A DNA stretch of 64,000 nt, from NCBI RefSeq assembly GCF_007744075.1, contig NZ_CP036266.1:4573748-4637747 (forward strand), written 5' to 3'. The stretch is from Gimesia chilikensis (lineage in GTDB: Bacteria; Planctomycetota; Planctomycetia; Planctomycetales; Planctomycetaceae). Under the pieces are notes generated by a model. That model was not told the DNA's origin. It worked only from the letters and a program-made list of their open reading frames with translations, and did not search any database. Numbering within the stretch: the first letter of the stretch is position 1; the number at the start of each line of letters is the position of its first letter. Below, piece after piece: positions 45,382-53,389 of this stretch. Both the position numbers and the translations under genes were made by a program.

Positions 45382-46365
45382 ATGAGATTTCAGTCACATC
45401 GTCGATTACTGACCGTCGTTCTTTTTCTGACTTGCTGTGCATATCAGTTACACGCTGCTGACCCGCTCCCCTCCTGGAACGAATCTGCCGCCAAACAGAA
45501 CATCATCCAGTTCGTCGAAAAGGTGACCTCCAGGGATTCTCCCGATTACGTCCCTCCGGAACTCCGCATCGCCACCTTCGACAACGATGGCACCCTCTGG
45601 ACCGAAAAACCGCAGTACTTCCAGGTTTTCTTTGCCATCGATCGGGTCAAAGCCCTCGCCCCCCAGCATCCGGAATGGAAAACGGAGGAACCCTTCGCTT
45701 CAGTTCTCAGGGGTGATTACAAAACCGCCTTCGCCGGGGGAGAAGCAGCCGTCCTGAAAATGGTTATTGCCACACACAGCGGCATGACCACCACCGAATT
45801 TGAAAAGATCGTCAACGAGTGGAGCAAAACCGCCCGGCATCCGAAAACCGGACGTCTCTTCACCCAGATGGTTTATCAACCCATGCTCGAACTGCTGGCC
45901 TACATGCGTGCCAACGGCTTCAAAACCTTCATCGTCTCGGGAGGCGGAATCGAATTCATGCGGCCGTGGACCGAACGAGTTTACGGCATCCCCCCCCAGC
46001 AGGTGGTCGGCAGCAGTGTCAAAACGAAATTTGAAATGCGTGAAGATGGTCCCGTGCTGATTCGTCTGCCGGAAATCAATTTCATTGACGACAAAGCCGG
46101 CAAACCGGTTGGCATCAACTCGCATATCGGCCTGCGTCCCATCGCCGCCTTCGGGAACTCCGATGGTGACATCCAGATGCTCGAATGGGCCACCGGTACA
46201 TCCGGTGCCCGCTTCGCACTGCTCGTGCATCACACCGATGCCAAACGTGAATACGCCTACAATGTCGGTGCCGTACAGGCTCTGAAAGATGCCAGTGAAA
46301 AAGGCTGGACCGTTGTGAATATGAAGGACGACTGGAAAGTCATCTACCCGCCCCTCAAGAAATGA
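45382..46365 (+). CDS. Secreted HAD-family phosphatase
   Basis: 327 residues from ATG 45382 (GAGAG upstream). Signal peptide 1-25. HAD motif I FDNDGTLW with Asp67 and Asp69, motif II IVSGGG, motif IV FGNSDGD. The layout is the SerB/phosphoserine-type subfamily with a helical cap. Being extracytoplasmic it probably takes phosphate from an external ester. It follows two sulfatases but after a terminator, so cotranscription is partial at best. Confidence 0.85.
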   Translation: MRFQSHRRLLTVVLFLTCCAYQLHAADPLPSWNESAAKQNIIQFVEKVTSRDSPDYVPPELRIATFDNDGTLWTEKPQYFQVFFAIDRVKALAPQHPEWKTEEPFASVLRGDYKTAFAGGEAAVLKMVIATHSGMTTTEFEKIVNEWSKTARHPKTGRLFTQMVYQPMLELLAYMRANGFKTFIVSGGGIEFMRPWTERVYGIPPQQVVGSSVKTKFEMREDGPVLIRLPEINFIDDKAGKPVGINSHIGLRPIAAFGNSDGDIQMLEWATGTSGARFALLVHHTDAKREYAYNVGAVQALKDASEKGWTVVNMKDDWKVIYPPLKK

Positions 46366-46377
46366 ACCCCGTGCAAC

Positions 46378-46413
46378 CGTCGGCCCATACTGCTGATACA
46401 CATTGGGCCGACG
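46378..46413. terminator. Hairpin between convergent genes, no U tract
   Basis: Perfect 10-bp arms CGTCGGCCCA (46378-46387) / TGGGCCGACG (46404-46413) with a 16-nt loop between two facing gene ends. There is no T run on either strand, so it may act as a 3'-end stabiliser more than as an intrinsic terminator. Confidence 0.5.
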
Positions 46414-46441
46414 CTTGATTCATCGCATCAGCTTAATCGAG

Positions 46442-47353
46442 TCAGGCACTCTCGACCGCCGGTTGCTGTGCCTGCTCTTCCTCGCGCACCGTTTCCGGCA
46501 GCATTAACACGGCCCCGAGAAAAAAACAGATCGCCCCCTGCAACGTAAAGGCAACCGCGACAGTCTCCATCCATTCTATGGACTGACCGGGAAGCGAGAT
46601 CGCAAAACAGGCGGAGACCATAAAGCCTACGCAGCCCAGCAGGTTGATCACCACAATCCACCACGAAAGATTCTCCGACCGCCAGCCCCAGTAACGATGG
46701 CAGATCTCAATATAGGCCAGGTAACCGGAGGCCAGAAACAGCACCGAGCCCGCAAAGTTAGGAACCCACACCAGAAGATCGGTCTGAATCCACGTGAGCC
46801 CGGGCCACAGCGCATCGAAGGTATTGAAGTTAAACAGGATCGTCCCCACAAACTGCAAGGCACAACTTAACCAGCCCGCCTTCCACGGCTTCCACCCCAA
46901 TAGACGGTATCGTTTCCCGGAATGATCGGGCTCGTCCGGCAGTGGCCCGGCATTCGCGGCCTGGTAGAGTTGCAGATAGGCGGCAGTCGTAAAGGGAAGC
47001 GAACCGGCAAAGTAAATCGCATTCACTTGAGTTGAACTCAATGCCAGCGCGTTCGCCAGCTCGGGTGCAAGTAACAGCACACTCGCCGTCGCAAACAGCA
47101 ACGACCCGAACGCAAACAGACTTCCGATCCACCAGTTTAACTCGCCCGGCATCCACAGACAGCGGATCAACAGCTGACCGACAGCTTCCGCCAGACCGAT
47201 TTCACGGGCAACCAGAGCCTTGCGGTGCTTGCGTGACAGCCATTCCCACAGCGTGCCGTCGGCGTGACGAAACAGACGGCGCGTAATAAACGGCCCCGCC
47301 CCTTCCTCTTCTAAACACTCCCACCCTTCAGTTTTCTGACGCGATCCAGACAT
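46442..47353 (-). CDS. Polytopic membrane protein, YrhK-like repeats
   Basis: 303 residues, about seven to eight hydrophobic helices. Repeated W-(I/V)-x-x-x-x-G-S-x-L-F motifs (WWIGSLFAFGSLLF, WVPNFAGSVLFLASGYLAYIE) recall the YrhK domain of unknown function, a tentative match. The first 60 residues are polar. No catalytic motif seen. Convergent with the HAD phosphatase gene, 76 bp apart; divergent from the next gene. Confidence 0.55.
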   Translation of the reverse strand: MSGSRQKTEGWECLEEEGAGPFITRRLFRHADGTLWEWLSRKHRKALVAREIGLAEAVGQLLIRCLWMPGELNWWIGSLFAFGSLLFATASVLLLAPELANALALSSTQVNAIYFAGSLPFTTAAYLQLYQAANAGPLPDEPDHSGKRYRLLGWKPWKAGWLSCALQFVGTILFNFNTFDALWPGLTWIQTDLLVWVPNFAGSVLFLASGYLAYIEICHRYWGWRSENLSWWIVVINLLGCVGFMVSACFAISLPGQSIEWMETVAVAFTLQGAICFFLGAVLMLPETVREEEQAQQPAVESA

Positions 47354-47433
47354 ACCCGCAGTCTACTGCAACGCATCCCAAAATACGAATGCAGACCGGA
47401 TGATGATTTTCAGATGAGACAGTGATAATTTTC

Positions 47434-47462
47434 TTGACTCCCTGAAAACTGCAATCAACAAT
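47434..47462 (+). promoter_or_regulatory. Possible promoter of the 47557 gene
   Basis: TTGACT (47434-47439), 17 nt, AACAAT (47457-47462). The -35 is good; the -10 matches four of six. Confidence 0.35.
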
Positions 47463-47556
47463 GGCGAAATACCCATCGGAACATAAGTCGAGTCATGTAC
47501 AATGTTCGTTTTCCTGTCTTTCCTGAACGTCACTTGAATGTAGAGCTGGAATCCCC

Positions 47557-48276
47557 ATGAATGATGAACTCACGCCTGAAGAACTCGTATCCTCCGAATC
47601 TGCCACCGATGTCATCGGATCTGAGAATGACCCGACGGTCATGGTCTGGTCGACCAGTTCGGGTGACAGCACCCTGCTGCACGTAATGCAGATCGACCCC
47701 ACGGGCATTGCCTGGCTGCTCGATATCAAAAAGCCGAAAGTCCTCGAAGAACTCGTCGGCCGCATCAACGCACAGCCAGACGAGGCAACCGCGATCATCG
47801 CTGCAGAATCCAAGGGGACCTTCCTGCCGCGCGCAGAACTGTCCCGCGTCACCTACACGGAAGGTCTGAAGCAGCTCACCATCATCGACCAGGCCGGCAA
47901 GAAACAGAAAATTACCGAGGGCAACGCAGGCGAACACAGACAGATTTTCGATGCGGTCCGTCATCATCTGGGGGGCACCGCCGGCGAGGAAGAAGCCGAT
48001 GCCTGGTCGGTCATGCAGGGTCCCCTGCTCGGCCTGGTCCTCACGGCGGCCATCGGCGGGTTCATGATCTTCCTCTCCACCGAAGCCGATCCGAGTCGCG
48101 AATTCTCGGGACGCCGCAGTGGTATGAAAAAGCTGATCAACTGGCTGGGCTACACCATTGGCCCCACCTGGATGTCAGTGATTGTCGGCGGGATCTTCCT
48201 GGTCATCTTCGCTTCCATGATGCACTCACTCGTCAAACGCCCCCTGCGGGAATTCCTGGCCTTCAGACCGGTCTGA
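47557..48276 (+). CDS. Membrane protein of unknown function
   Basis: 239 residues: an N-terminal soluble domain (1-150) and two transmembrane helices (about 160-178 and 206-228). No recognised domain. The soluble part is mixed alpha/beta with a DQAGKKQKI turn and no metal or catalytic motif. It is followed 11 bp later by a secreted protein gene and probably forms a two-gene operon with it. Confidence 0.6.
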   Translation: MNDELTPEELVSSESATDVIGSENDPTVMVWSTSSGDSTLLHVMQIDPTGIAWLLDIKKPKVLEELVGRINAQPDEATAIIAAESKGTFLPRAELSRVTYTEGLKQLTIIDQAGKKQKITEGNAGEHRQIFDAVRHHLGGTAGEEEADAWSVMQGPLLGLVLTAAIGGFMIFLSTEADPSREFSGRRSGMKKLINWLGYTIGPTWMSVIVGGIFLVIFASMMHSLVKRPLREFLAFRPV

Positions 48277-48287
48277 AGGAGATTCAT

Positions 48288-49343
48288 ATGCTCCGTTTAC
48301 TCGCAACAGCTGTCATCGTAACTGTCTGCACACTGCAGTCAGTCGTTCCGGGATATGCGGAGGAACCCCTGACCGACGCCGCCCGGGCCAAACGGACGCA
48401 GGAGTTGAGCGCTGGATTGCGACTCACTCAAAAATTCATCTTCCATACCGGCTATCTCTTCATCGGCGATCTGGCCCACACTCACCGGAGCGGCAAACCA
48501 CGCCTCCCCTTGACCGACAACCAGGAACAGACCATCGCCAGCCTGGATCGCCTGATCTTCCTGGCACAGTTGGAAACCTTCAGTCGGGACGCCGATTACC
48601 TGGAAGGCAACCCCCGGGACTTCGCCGTTTACCTGGAACGGAGCAAAACGCGTCAGTCTCAGGCAATCCACCACGGTCAGCTCATGACGTTAACCGGCCT
48701 GCTCTCCCCCACACAAACCCGCTACAGCCTGCAGCACTACATTGCAGTCCGTAAATGGCACGCTTTATACGTTGACCTGATCCAGGAACTCTTTGAACTG
48801 ACAACAACTCAGAAACGGCAGCTGCAGCAGGCGCAGACAAATTACAACAAGAGTACCAAACCTCTGTTCCTCGGCTCAATGCGGCCCAAAGCAGATCAAC
48901 GCGACATCCAGGCCGGCATCGATCTTTACAAGGAAGAGTTTCGCCGTGCATCGCGTGCAGTCCTGACACCGTCCCAAAACACAAAATACGATGCACTACT
49001 CATTCAGCCAAAACTTCCCCAGGTTCTGCCTTCCACGCCCCCACTCTCAAATGACGATCAACAGCGTTTGGCACTGGAATCGCGTTCCCCAATCTTCCGC
49101 AGCATCCGCCAGCAACAGAAGCAGCTCAACCTCTCTATGAAACAGCAGGACTTCCTGCAGCAGCTGACCCAGGTCACACAACGCGGCTTACTCTGGATCG
49201 AAACCTCAGAGACACAAGAGACGGAACAGGACCTTCCCCTTTTCTCTCACAGCCAGGCAGCTTTCCTGAAACACGCCGAACAGGTCGCCCTGCAGGGCAT
49301 CCTCTCCGAACAACAGGCACAGTTGGTCTTAGACGCCAGCTGA
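48288..49343 (+). CDS. Secreted helical protein with LTxxQ-like repeats
   Basis: 351 residues, signal peptide 1-24. Helix-rich, with at least four LT/LS-x-x-Q motifs: LTDNQEQ, LSPTQTR, LTPSQNT, LSEQQAQ. LTxxQ motifs mark the Spy/CpxP group of periplasmic helical proteins, so a periplasmic chaperone-like or stress-related role is possible but unproven. AAGGAG precedes the ATG. The last 15 bp overlap the end of the facing gene. Confidence 0.6.
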   Translation: MLRLLATAVIVTVCTLQSVVPGYAEEPLTDAARAKRTQELSAGLRLTQKFIFHTGYLFIGDLAHTHRSGKPRLPLTDNQEQTIASLDRLIFLAQLETFSRDADYLEGNPRDFAVYLERSKTRQSQAIHHGQLMTLTGLLSPTQTRYSLQHYIAVRKWHALYVDLIQELFELTTTQKRQLQQAQTNYNKSTKPLFLGSMRPKADQRDIQAGIDLYKEEFRRASRAVLTPSQNTKYDALLIQPKLPQVLPSTPPLSNDDQQRLALESRSPIFRSIRQQQKQLNLSMKQQDFLQQLTQVTQRGLLWIETSETQETEQDLPLFSHSQAAFLKHAEQVALQGILSEQQAQLVLDAS

Positions 49344-50579
49344 AACAGACTGCTGCCGTTCAATCCGTTCCTGCCGCCGAACCAGGTACCAGCCCAAAAG
49401 AAAGGTTGAGATCCCCACACAGGAAAACAGATATTTGAGAAGACCGGGACCAAACAGACTCCCCAGATAGTAGCCATTCAGGTACGGAATCCCCTCGACC
49501 TCACCCTGCACGCCCCCTTTCCCGTCAGCGGTAAAACGAACGCCGTTAGTATAATTCCTCACATCCACACCCGCTGGAAAAGTGAACGCCAGGTCCTGGT
49601 CTGTCACCGTCCCAAATGAGACAGCCTCAACCTGAATTTCCAGTGCGGATCCACCGGCTTTGGCTGTAGGCAGCTCAGTCCCCTGCAGTAAATACAGTCG
49701 CGCGGGAAACCAGATCCCCTGCTGCTGTTCCGCCTGCTCAACACGCATGGCCTCAAACCAGCGTAATTTTCGCCCTTCGACACGTTGATCAAAGCGCTCC
49801 AGCCGATAAGCCAGCGGAAGAAACTGACGCGCGGGATCAAAATTCACGCACATGATGCCCGTCCAACTCTGCCGACGTTCGACCTTGATTGGATACGAAA
49901 TCGAAATCGTTTTCCGATCACCAATCTGCCCCGACTTAATGCTTGGTGACGCATCCAGATCTACCTCAACTGTCTCTAATGCCAGTACCGCATCCTGAAT
50001 GAAGAAAATCTGATGCTGCCCCGAAGTTCCACGCCCCCAGCGTGTCAGCATCCCAGCCGGATTCTGTCCTTCTTTGAGGTGCGATATCTGCCCCCGCGAC
50101 TGGGACTCTTCCTTCCCGTTAACCAGAGTCGCAGACCGAACCTCGCCCTGCTGCACATCACAGACTTTGATCATCTTGGCGTCTCGGATCTCCTCGTGCT
50201 CGGGGGTTTTCGGCACCGTGAATGTGAAATCATCCCGGAACGATTCTCCCAGGCAACGGGTCCGACCTTCAGCGCGTAAGATGATCTCATCAGCAGGATC
50301 CGGGATAGCCCCCTGGTAAGGAAAGGCAACCAGATCGGCGTGTACCTTATATCTGCGACTGCGGGCCTCGTAGGAAATATTCTCAAACAACCGCAGTCGT
50401 TGTTCCAGGGCCTCAACCAGCAGAGCCCGCTGCTCCTCCACCGGCAGCGCAAAAAAAGCATCGGCACTCATCGCAGGAATCTGCGGCAGCACAGCCTCAT
50501 CGGCCGCCACCTCTCTGTCACCAAAACACAGACCCAAAGTCCCAACCAGGATCAGCAGCAGAAAATTCCAGCGCAACAT
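49329..50579 (-). CDS. Secreted or membrane-tethered protein of unknown function
   Basis: 416 residues from ATG 50579 (a GTG precedes it directly). Signal peptide about 1-27, a large extracytoplasmic beta-rich domain, and a transmembrane helix near 380-400 followed by a short basic tail RRQERIERQQ. The topology is that of a type I membrane protein. The beta-rich body with ESFRDDFTFTVPK and LPLAYRLERFDQ could be LolA/LolB-like, a low-confidence impression. The 3' end overlaps the LTxxQ gene by 15 bp. Confidence 0.55.
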   Translation of the reverse strand: MLRWNFLLLILVGTLGLCFGDREVAADEAVLPQIPAMSADAFFALPVEEQRALLVEALEQRLRLFENISYEARSRRYKVHADLVAFPYQGAIPDPADEIILRAEGRTRCLGESFRDDFTFTVPKTPEHEEIRDAKMIKVCDVQQGEVRSATLVNGKEESQSRGQISHLKEGQNPAGMLTRWGRGTSGQHQIFFIQDAVLALETVEVDLDASPSIKSGQIGDRKTISISYPIKVERRQSWTGIMCVNFDPARQFLPLAYRLERFDQRVEGRKLRWFEAMRVEQAEQQQGIWFPARLYLLQGTELPTAKAGGSALEIQVEAVSFGTVTDQDLAFTFPAGVDVRNYTNGVRFTADGKGGVQGEVEGIPYLNGYYLGSLFGPGLLKYLFSCVGISTFLLGWYLVRRQERIERQQSVSAGV

Positions 50580-50730
50580 CACATCCGCCTTTCGAGAGAA
50601 TCATCAACTCAACAGGACATGCAGAGAATCAGCTTCCATAGTACATGTGCATCGTCGGCGAATTCAAGCAGCAATGTTTAGAGGAGCGTCTTTCCAAAAC
50701 AGAATACTAAAAGAGTAGCAAGCCTCACTT

Positions 50731-51813
50731 TCACTCCCTTACCGCATCATACTGCGTCAGATACCAGTTCTCCGCGAGCTGATCCGACCGGACGAGGTAC
50801 GACGTCCAGTTGTCACCGCTAATTTCGACCTGTGGACCGCTGCTCCCTGGCGGATGATATTCCAGCAGGTACAGGTAGTGCGGCGACAGTGCGAAGCTGA
50901 CGCCGCCGTCGGGAAGTTGCTCAACGTCCGCACCGAATTGTTCGTAGGTTCGATACTGCGTCTTTCCCAAAGGGGTGAGTTTTCCTGGACGTGTTTCATG
51001 CGCAAAATACCTGCCAATCTCTGGCAGTGTTCCGGATCTCGCAGGCCACTCCTGTAATAACGGTTCCAACGCTCTTTGGAACCGGGGTAAATCATTGGAA
51101 ATACGGTGTCGCGCCGCGTACCAGAGCAGATTGTCCTGCTGAGATGTGATAAACACGAGGCCACAGACAACCAAAGTGAACCCGACCAGATAGGTTTTAC
51201 TCGCCCCCCTCAAAATGACGTGCGTCCCTGCCAGCAGCAAAGCAACCGCACTCCCGCACATGATAAAGATCATCGCAGCAATTCGAGATCCAAGAACCGA
51301 AAAAGAATGCGTCCTCTGGTAAAATGAGGGTTCTTCCGTAACTGGAATCATCAGATCACTCAATGAGCTCAGCTTGAGATATCCCTCCCCCATGTCATCT
51401 GGGATACTCAGATCAACTCGTGCCCAGGTATACGCGGATTGAAAACTGGCATCCCACCAGAGCCAGGCAGGAAAGATGAGCAGCACCAGCCAGAGAAACC
51501 CCAGTGACCATTTGGAAGTCCTGTCAGTAACCTTTCGAACCACCGCGAGCAGTCTTTTCACTTTCGCGCGGAAATTGTGTGTTGCCCAGACAAAGAGAAC
51601 AAAACCAGCCAGACAAATCAGCCCCCCCTCCAGCCGGTATACTCGAAAACGCGACCATCCGCCCACAAACATCCACACGGCAACCACTTGCAGAAACAGC
51701 CGCACCAGACGTCCCGACAACGGGATATGGTCGCACTCCTCGCAGACGTCGGACTGGATAATGCGGAACACCACCCTCCGATTGCCGCCACATTTTTCGC
51801 ATTTCAAAACCAT
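50731..51813 (-). CDS. Membrane protein with N-terminal zinc ribbon
   Basis: 360 residues from ATG 51813. Four cysteines CEKC (5-8) and CEEC (24-27) form a zinc ribbon, followed by about five transmembrane helices and a C-terminal soluble domain (about 245-360) that ends in SGDNWTSYLVRSDQLAENW. No recognised family. A GTG at 51840 would add nine residues; no ribosome site decides the start. Codirectional with the DUF1501 gene upstream, 72 bp. Confidence 0.55.
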   Translation of the reverse strand: MVLKCEKCGGNRRVVFRIIQSDVCEECDHIPLSGRLVRLFLQVVAVWMFVGGWSRFRVYRLEGGLICLAGFVLFVWATHNFRAKVKRLLAVVRKVTDRTSKWSLGFLWLVLLIFPAWLWWDASFQSAYTWARVDLSIPDDMGEGYLKLSSLSDLMIPVTEEPSFYQRTHSFSVLGSRIAAMIFIMCGSAVALLLAGTHVILRGASKTYLVGFTLVVCGLVFITSQQDNLLWYAARHRISNDLPRFQRALEPLLQEWPARSGTLPEIGRYFAHETRPGKLTPLGKTQYRTYEQFGADVEQLPDGGVSFALSPHYLYLLEYHPPGSSGPQVEISGDNWTSYLVRSDQLAENWYLTQYDAVRE

Positions 51814-51885
51814 AGTTTCGAAAACGAAAACGCCTGCCACGGGATCAAACTAATTCAGATTTGCTGAAGCAAGATCATTTTCAAC

Positions 51886-53211
51886 TCAAATCAGCTCGCT
51901 GATCAACTCCCGGCGTTCCAGGATGTACCGCGGGCGGCCACTGTGATCCAGGAACGTGGTCGAGGGATCGATGCCCAGGTGGCGATAGAGCATCGCCAGC
52001 ACATTCTCAGGACGATACGGCGCGTCGACCGGCGTCCCACCTTCTGCATCGGAGGCGCCAATCACCTGGCCGGTTCTGATGCCGCCGCCCGCTAAAGCGA
52101 CGCTCATCACACGTCCCCAGTGATCGCGGCCCGCGTTCTTGTTGAATTTCGGGGTCCGCCCGAATTCGCCCATCGCCACCACCATCACTTTTTTATCGAT
52201 CCCGCGGGCGTGCAGATCTTCCACGAGTGCCGCGAAGGCGCGGTCGTAGGGAATCGCTTTCTGCTTCATTCGTTTGACCAGATCACGATGATCGTCCCAA
52301 CTCGGGCCGGTCACCCGAACCGAAGCCACGGTCACCCCGTGTTCCACCAGGCGGCGGGCCAGCAGAATATTCTGGCCGAAGGAGTTCCTGCCGTAACGGT
52401 CGCGCGTCGCCTCATCTTCCTGGGAGATATCAAAGGCATTCCGCGCCGCATCGCCGGCCACCATCTCGAAGGCTTCCCGGGTGAACTGATCCATGGCATC
52501 GCCTACGCCGTTGTTGTCGATGATTTCGCGTGTGGCGTCAAAGCCCTTCAGCAACTGCTTGCGGTCTTTGAGACGTTCTGAAGTCAGACCGCGTAACAGC
52601 GTCAGGTTGGGCACCTCAAAGTTCTTCCGGTCTGCATCGCGGGCGGTGATGAACGGGTTATACCCCTTCCCCAGCCAGGCAGCGCGACCAAATCGCATAT
52701 CGCGGGGCAGTGAAACATACGCGGGAATTCCCTGTTCGTTACTGCCGCGGACCTTGGAGGTAATACAGCCGATGCTCGGCATTTCGTTTTCGTTACTCTG
52801 TCGATCGCGCAGATAATACCCGGTCTGCGTCAGGTGACTGCTGGTCCGATGGCTGCCCGAATTGTGATGAATCGAGCGAATGACCGCCAGCTTATCCATC
52901 ACCTGTGCCTGCTCTTTCATGAACTCACTGAACTGCACGCCCGGGACAGAGGTGCTGATCGGATTCAGCGGGCCACGATAATCGGAAGGTGCATTGGGTT
53001 TCGGATCGTATGTCTCATGCTGAGTCGGTCCCCCCGCCAGTTCCAGAAAGATGATCGCCGTATCGTCCTGCGCGCGTCCGTTCGTCGAGGCAGCCTGGGC
53101 CTTGAGACGCAAAATTTCAGGGAGAGACAGCCCCATCAGGCCGGTCAGACCTGCTTTGATGACTGAGCGTCGCGAGATTCCATCACAAAATTCAGAGGTT
53201 CGTCGAGACAT
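51886..53211 (-). CDS. DUF1501 family protein with Tat signal
   Basis: 441 residues. The twin-arginine signal SRRSVIKAG (13-21) indicates folded export. The DUF1501 core shows FLELAGGPTQHETYDPKPNAP near the start, then IRSIHHNSGSH and AMGEFGRTP near the end. The family is abundant in planctomycetes, related to alkaline-phosphatase-fold sulfatases, and usually paired with DUF1549/DUF1553 cytochrome-like genes; none is adjacent here. ATG 53211 is chosen for AGGAG 5 nt upstream; a longer frame to 53262 adds only a Pro/Thr-rich stretch. Confidence 0.88.
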   Translation of the reverse strand: MSRRTSEFCDGISRRSVIKAGLTGLMGLSLPEILRLKAQAASTNGRAQDDTAIIFLELAGGPTQHETYDPKPNAPSDYRGPLNPISTSVPGVQFSEFMKEQAQVMDKLAVIRSIHHNSGSHRTSSHLTQTGYYLRDRQSNENEMPSIGCITSKVRGSNEQGIPAYVSLPRDMRFGRAAWLGKGYNPFITARDADRKNFEVPNLTLLRGLTSERLKDRKQLLKGFDATREIIDNNGVGDAMDQFTREAFEMVAGDAARNAFDISQEDEATRDRYGRNSFGQNILLARRLVEHGVTVASVRVTGPSWDDHRDLVKRMKQKAIPYDRAFAALVEDLHARGIDKKVMVVAMGEFGRTPKFNKNAGRDHWGRVMSVALAGGGIRTGQVIGASDAEGGTPVDAPYRPENVLAMLYRHLGIDPSTTFLDHSGRPRYILERRELISELI

Positions 53212-53389
53212 TCCTGCTCCTTTCCCGGGTGTGTCAGGTGGGATGGTTGCGGGGGTCGGCACTCATTGCCAACAGGTGGGAAGACTCTATTGTACAGGAC
53301 CCACGGCCTTACATCAACAGCAATGCATATATCCAGCGTAGACTTCGACTTGTAAAACAACAGTGAGAGGAGAGATACAGCAGAGAAAC